Assembly (NCBI GenBank): GCA_026418275.1
Contig: JAOABQ010000011.1
Span: forward strand, 54,513 to 118,512
From: Clostridia bacterium
Lineage (GTDB): Bacteria > Bacillota > Clostridia > Acetivibrionales > DSM-2933
Direction of reading: 5' to 3'
Length of the DNA stretch: 64,000 bases
Below the pieces are notes generated by a model. The model saw nothing but the letters and a program-made list of their open reading frames with translations. It was not told the DNA's origin and did no database searches. Within the stretch, counting starts at the first letter, position 1. Every line of letters begins with the position of its first letter. Positions 60,418 to 64,000 of this stretch are shown one piece after another. The position numbers and the translations under genes were made by a program.

Positions 60418-62199
60418 ATGGGAGAGTCGATTTATGGGTTGCAAAGAACCCACAGGTGTGCAGAAATAGACATCAGCCATGTTGGACAAACAGTTACAGT
60501 CATGGGCTGGACTCACAAAAGACGGGATTTGGGAGGCGTAATATTTGTTGACTTAAGGGACAGAACCGGTATATTACAGGTAGTTTTCAATACTCAGGTG
60601 GACAGCGAACTATTTAAAAAGGCAGAACTAATACGAAGCGAATATGTGATTGCCGTTGTGGGAGAAGTGGTAAAAAGAGCACCTGAAACAGTAAATCCTA
60701 AAATTCCGACAGGGGAAATTGAAGTTACTGTTAAAGAACTCCGGATTTTAAGCAAGGCAGAAACTCCGCCTGTATATATTGAAGAGGATTCGGATGTAAA
60801 TGAATCGGTTCGTCTTAAATACAGGTACATCGATTTAAGAAGGCCGGACATGCAGCGCAGCCTCATGTTAAGACATAGAATTGCCAAAATTGCAAGGGAC
60901 TATTATGACGATAACGGTTTTCTGGAAATCGAAACACCCATGCTTACCAAAAGTACTCCGGAAGGAGCCAGAGACTACCTTGTTCCCAGTAGGGTCCATC
61001 CAGGGAAGTTTTTTGCACTACCTCAATCACCCCAATTGTTCAAACAGCTTTTGATGGTTTCGGGATTTGACCGGTATTTCCAAATTGTTAAATGTTTTAG
61101 GGATGAAGATTTAAGGGCTGACAGGCAGCCGGAATTTACCCAAATCGATATCGAGATGTCCTTTGTCAATGTTGAGGATGTATTGACAGTCAATGAAGGA
61201 TTTGTAAAGAAAGCTTTTAAAGAAGCCTTGGGAATTGAGCTTGAAACACCCTTTATAAGGATGCCGTATAAGGAGGCAATGGACCGGTTTGGATCCGATA
61301 AGCCGGATATCCGTTTCGGCTTGGAGCTTGTTAACATTTCCGACCTTGTAGAAAATTGCGGATTTAAAGTATTTGCGGACGCAGTAAAAAATGGAGGCAG
61401 TGTAAGAGCGATCAATGCGAAGGGCTGTGGTGCCAAATTTAGTAGGAGAGACATCGACAGCCTGGTTGAGTTTGTAAAGATATATAAAGCCAAAGGAATG
61501 GCCTGGATTGTTGTTGAAGAGAATGAACTAAAGTCTGCCATAACAAAGTTCTTTAACGAAGATGAAGTAAAGGCTATACTGGATAGAATGGAAGCTGAAC
61601 CCGGGGATCTTATCTGCTTTATTGCAGATAAAAACGAAGTTGTCTATGATGCTTTGGGGCAGCTTAGGCTGGAACTTGCAAGAAGACTTGATTTACTCAA
61701 TAAGAATGAATTCAAGTTCCTTTGGGTGACAGAGTTTCCGCTTTTGGAATATGACGAGGAAGACAAACGTTGGGTAGCGAAGCATCACCCGTTTACATCT
61801 CCTATGGAAGAAGATTTTGAATATTTGGATACGGATCCCGGAAGAGTAAGGGCTAAAGCTTATGATATTGTGTTAAACGGTGTAGAAATCGGCGGCGGAA
61901 GTATAAGAATCCACATGCAGGATCTACAGGCCAAAATGTTCGGACTCCTGGGCTTTACAGAGGAACAGGCATGGGATCGCTTCGGATTCCTTCTTGAAGC
62001 ATTCAAATATGGCACACCTCCACACGGCGGTTTGGCCTTTGGTTTGGATAGATTAGTAATGCTGATGGCAGGTAAGAACAGTATCAGAGATGTTATTGCA
62101 TTCCCAAAAGTACAGAATGCATCCTGCCCGATGACAAATGCGCCTGATTTCGTAGAAACAAAGCAGTTAAAGGAATTGCATATCAAAACAGATGCTTAA
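60418..62199 (+). CDS. aspS: Aspartyl-tRNA synthetase
   Basis: A 593-residue bacterial-type AspRS. The N-terminal OB-fold anticodon domain (GWTHKRRDLGGVIFVDLRDR), class II motif 1, motif 2 (CFRDEDLRADRQPEFTQIDIE), the bacterial GAD insertion (about 300-410) and motif 3 (GLAFGLDRLVMLMAG) are all present. GGAGG precedes the ATG. It is cotranscribed with hisS under the T-box. The terminator lies at 62224. Confidence 0.97.
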   Translation: MGESIYGLQRTHRCAEIDISHVGQTVTVMGWTHKRRDLGGVIFVDLRDRTGILQVVFNTQVDSELFKKAELIRSEYVIAVVGEVVKRAPETVNPKIPTGEIEVTVKELRILSKAETPPVYIEEDSDVNESVRLKYRYIDLRRPDMQRSLMLRHRIAKIARDYYDDNGFLEIETPMLTKSTPEGARDYLVPSRVHPGKFFALPQSPQLFKQLLMVSGFDRYFQIVKCFRDEDLRADRQPEFTQIDIEMSFVNVEDVLTVNEGFVKKAFKEALGIELETPFIRMPYKEAMDRFGSDKPDIRFGLELVNISDLVENCGFKVFADAVKNGGSVRAINAKGCGAKFSRRDIDSLVEFVKIYKAKGMAWIVVEENELKSAITKFFNEDEVKAILDRMEAEPGDLICFIADKNEVVYDALGQLRLELARRLDLLNKNEFKFLWVTEFPLLEYDEEDKRWVAKHHPFTSPMEEDFEYLDTDPGRVRAKAYDIVLNGVEIGGGSIRIHMQDLQAKMFGLLGFTEEQAWDRFGFLLEAFKYGTPPHGGLAFGLDRLVMLMAGKNSIRDVIAFPKVQNASCPMTNAPDFVETKQLKELHIKTDA

Positions 62200-62223
62200 T
62201 GTATGACCATATATAGATCATAA

Positions 62224-62258
62224 AACAAAGGTTCCAAAAGGGGCCTTTGTTTTTTTAT
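62224..62258 (+). terminator. Terminator after aspS
   Basis: ACAAAGG (62225-62231) pairs with CCTTTGT (62244-62250), followed by a run of seven T. Confidence 0.8.
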
Positions 62259-62397
62259 ATTAAATCTTCCGATAGAACTGCATTATTAAACTATAATAGC
62301 TTGAAAAAATATTTCAAATTCTTTACAATAAATATGGAATTATATGCTAAGAAAAAATTGCAATATGGGTAATAATTAATGTTAAATTTTTATTTTA

Positions 62398-62426
62398 TTA
62401 CACAATTACAATAATTGTGATATAAT
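62398..62426 (+). promoter_or_regulatory. Activase promoter with overlapping 19-bp dyad
   Basis: TTACAC (62398-62403) and TATAAT (62421-62426) have a 17-bp spacer. The spacer is a dyad, CACAATTA-CAA-TAATTGTG (62401-62419), likely an operator. It can also be read as a loose 7-1-7 Fur/PerR-type box, TTACAAT-A-ATTGTGA. Confidence 0.6.
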
Positions 62427-62480
62427 TTTCCATTATGGTTTGTATATATTTCTAATAGGACACCAAAAGGGAGGTATAGC

Positions 62481-62540
62481 TTGCCGGCTTTGATATCTGC
62501 AAAGGATGTCAAAAGAGAATTGCGGGTTATATTATTATGA
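62481..62540 (+). CDS. Candidate 19-codon leader ORF upstream of activase
   Basis: TTG at 62481 follows a strong GGGAGG by about 6 bases and opens a 19-codon frame (reading [18 protein letters not shown] after the start). Its TGA overlaps the activase start as ATGA. The activase ATG has no good ribosome binding site of its own, so translational coupling is likely. The peptide may have no function besides that. Confidence 0.45.
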   Translation: MPALISAKDVKRELRVILL

Positions 62541-64000
62541 AGAGACTATTACATTTGGGTTTAGACGTAGGATCGACAACTGTAAAGCTTGTAGTATTGG
62601 ATAAAAATGACGTTGTTATTTATAGTAAATACCAACGTCACTTTTCAGATATCAGAAAGACCATATTCCAACTCGTCTCCGAGGCATATAATGACTTTAG
62701 AAATGACGATATTACCATTATGATTACGGGTTCCGGTGGGCTGTCGGTGTCCCAGTGGCTCAATATTCCCTTTATCCAGGAGGTTATTGCCGGAACGAAA
62801 GCCATCGAAAATATTATTCCGCAAACGGATGTAGCTATAGAACTGGGTGGTGAGGATGCAAAGATCACTTACTTTGATGGGGGCATTGAACAGCGGATGA
62901 ACGGTACTTGCGCCGGAGGAACCGGAGCTTTTATCGATCAGATGGCTTCTCTGCTTCAAACTGATGCTTCAGGTTTAAATGAACTTGCAAAGAAGTACAA
63001 GGTGATTTATCCTATTGCTGCGCGATGTGGTGTTTTTGCCAAGACAGATATTCAGCCGCTTCTGAATGAGGGAGCTGCAAAAGCGGATATTGCGGCCTCG
63101 GTTTTTCAGTCTGTTGTCACTCAGACCATCAGCGGTCTTGCCTGTGGGAAGCCGATTCGCGGAAACATCGCATTTCTTGGAGGTCCCCTAAATTATCTGT
63201 CTGAACTAAGACAGCGGTTTATCGAAACGCTGGAACTAAGCGACAATAGGGTTGTGTTTCCTATAAATTCGCACCTGTTTGTAGCTATTGGAGCGGCACT
63301 TGCTTCAAAAGAGGAATACTCCCTGTCCTTCGCTCATTTATATGAGCGGCTCCCGGTGCTGAATCAGGTAACTGCTCATGAGGTAGAGAGGCTTAGACCA
63401 TTATTTTTAAATCAGGAAGAATTAGACGAATTTAATCATAGACATGCTAAAAGCAATGTTTCCAGGGGCGATTTAAGCAGTTATAAGGGGCATTGCTTTT
63501 TGGGAATTGACGCGGGATCTACGACAACCAAGGCCGCCCTTATCGATGGAGAAGGAAAACTTTTATATTCCTATTACGGGAGTAATGAGGGAAGCCCTAT
63601 ACAGTCAAGCATCCGAATTCTAAAGGAATTGTATGCTTTGCTGCCTAAAGAGGCCTTTATCGCAAATGCTACTGTTACGGGATATGGTGAAGCGCTGCTC
63701 AAAAGTGCATTATTTATTGACCATGGGGAGATTGAAACCATTGCCCACTATAAGGCGGCGGAATATTTTCTGCCCGGGGTTGATTTTATTTTGGATATCG
63801 GTGGGCAGGATATGAAGTGCCTTCAGATAAAGAATGGTGTTATTGATAGTATCATGTTAAATGAGGCCTGCTCTTCAGGATGCGGCTCATTTATTGAGAC
63901 TTTTGCAAAATCCTTGAATATGAATGTACAGGATTTTTCGAACGAGGCGCTGAATTCAAGGAATCCAGTTGACCTAGGCTCACGCTGCACAGTATTTATG
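62537..64000 (+). CDS. 2-hydroxyacyl-CoA dehydratase activase, BadF/BcrA-type ATPase (3' end beyond window)
   Basis: The frame is open from ATG 62537 to the last base (488 codons) without a stop. It holds two tandem ASKHA-type BadF/BadG/BcrA/BcrD ATPase domains: the first opens with [15 protein letters not shown], the second with [15 protein letters not shown] at about residue 322. In the first, Cys125 ([13 protein letters not shown]) and Cys164 ([11 protein letters not shown]) are the cluster-binding residues that let the dimer hold a 4Fe-4S centre. The matching [11 protein letters not shown] and LGSRCTVFM appear in the second. Such long proteins in clostridia usually continue into HgdB-like and DUF2229 domains and total about 1400 residues. 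No other start codon occurs in frame upstream, so ATG 62537 is the start. Confidence 0.92.
   Translation, partial: MKRLLHLGLDVGSTTVKLVVLDKNDVVIYSKYQRHFSDIRKTIFQLVSEAYNDFRNDDITIMITGSGGLSVSQWLNIPFIQEVIAGTKAIENIIPQTDVAIELGGEDAKITYFDGGIEQRMNGTCAGGTGAFIDQMASLLQTDASGLNELAKKYKVIYPIAARCGVFAKTDIQPLLNEGAAKADIAASVFQSVVTQTISGLACGKPIRGNIAFLGGPLNYLSELRQRFIETLELSDNRVVFPINSHLFVAIGAALASKEEYSLSFAHLYERLPVLNQVTAHEVERLRPLFLNQEELDEFNHRHAKSNVSRGDLSSYKGHCFLGIDAGSTTTKAALIDGEGKLLYSYYGSNEGSPIQSSIRILKELYALLPKEAFIANATVTGYGEALLKSALFIDHGEIETIAHYKAAEYFLPGVDFILDIGGQDMKCLQIKNGVIDSIMLNEACSSGCGSFIETFAKSLNMNVQDFSNEALNSRNPVDLGSRCTVFM

Overview
The window looks like the chromosome of a cellulosome-forming, spore-forming anaerobic Firmicute of the Acetivibrio/Ruminiclostridium (Clostridium thermocellum-like) group. 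This is inferred from two dockerin-bearing secreted proteins (one also with a cohesin-like domain), an AdhE-type fermentative dehydrogenase flanked by Rex-like operators, the PrkA-YhbH-SpoVR sporulation trio, T-box leaders, frequent TTG/GTG starts and strong AGGAGG ribosome binding sites. No CRISPR array, rRNA, prophage or intact insertion sequence was seen.

Layout. 1-9.7 kb: the end of a CorA-family transporter, an orphan NarL-type response regulator, adhE on the minus strand, then a string of single genes (sugar-phosphate isomerase-like, thpR, CapA-like, YgiT-type zinc finger, SIS-domain protein). About 460 bp of gene-free but highly structured sequence at 7.93-8.40 kb is best read as a large non-coding RNA on the minus strand. 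9.9-21.5 kb: mostly envelope and secreted proteins: a thioredoxin-CcdA fusion, a papain-family protease with a chitin-binding-type module, a self-controlled MerR regulator, a 1254-residue LRR/Kelch/dockerin protein, a GT-C-like membrane protein and an Fn3-cohesin-dockerin protein. 22-32.7 kb: tRNA-Lys(CUU), a DegS/DegU-like two-component pair, then a Tad (type IVb) pilus locus: four short Flp prepilins (three with identical mature sequence), TadE, a TadG-like protein, CpaB, CpaE/TadZ, CpaF/TadA, TadB and TadC.

33-42.4 kb: PhzF-like isomerase, a DUF2161 nuclease-fold protein, a T-box leader in front of an acyl-CoA ligase, a homocysteine methyltransferase-like protein behind a promoter with a 38-bp perfect palindrome, a flavoprotein, and two minus-strand proteins of unknown function. 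43-47.7 kb: prkA-yhbH-spoVR. 48-56.8 kb: housekeeping run recJ-apt-relA-dtd-MBL hydrolase-CuAO-like stalk protein-hemZ. 57.1-62.2 kb: a DUF2339 membrane protein and the T-box-controlled hisS-aspS operon. 62.5 kb to the end: the start of a large 2-hydroxyacyl-CoA dehydratase activase that runs off the window.

The most interesting cross-window signal is a repeated promoter element, TGTGACTTTyGG, in tandem copies 21-22 bp apart. It lies upstream of four genes: the orphan response regulator, the LRR/Kelch/dockerin protein, the Fn3-cohesin-dockerin protein and the DUF2339 membrane protein. In three of the four the proximal copy sits 36-37 bp before the -10 hexamer. This suggests a small regulon for surface proteins, possibly run by the orphan response regulator itself. 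Other points worth following are the large structured RNA, the T-box on an acyl-CoA ligase gene, and a shared upstream element in the two Flp prepilin promoters.
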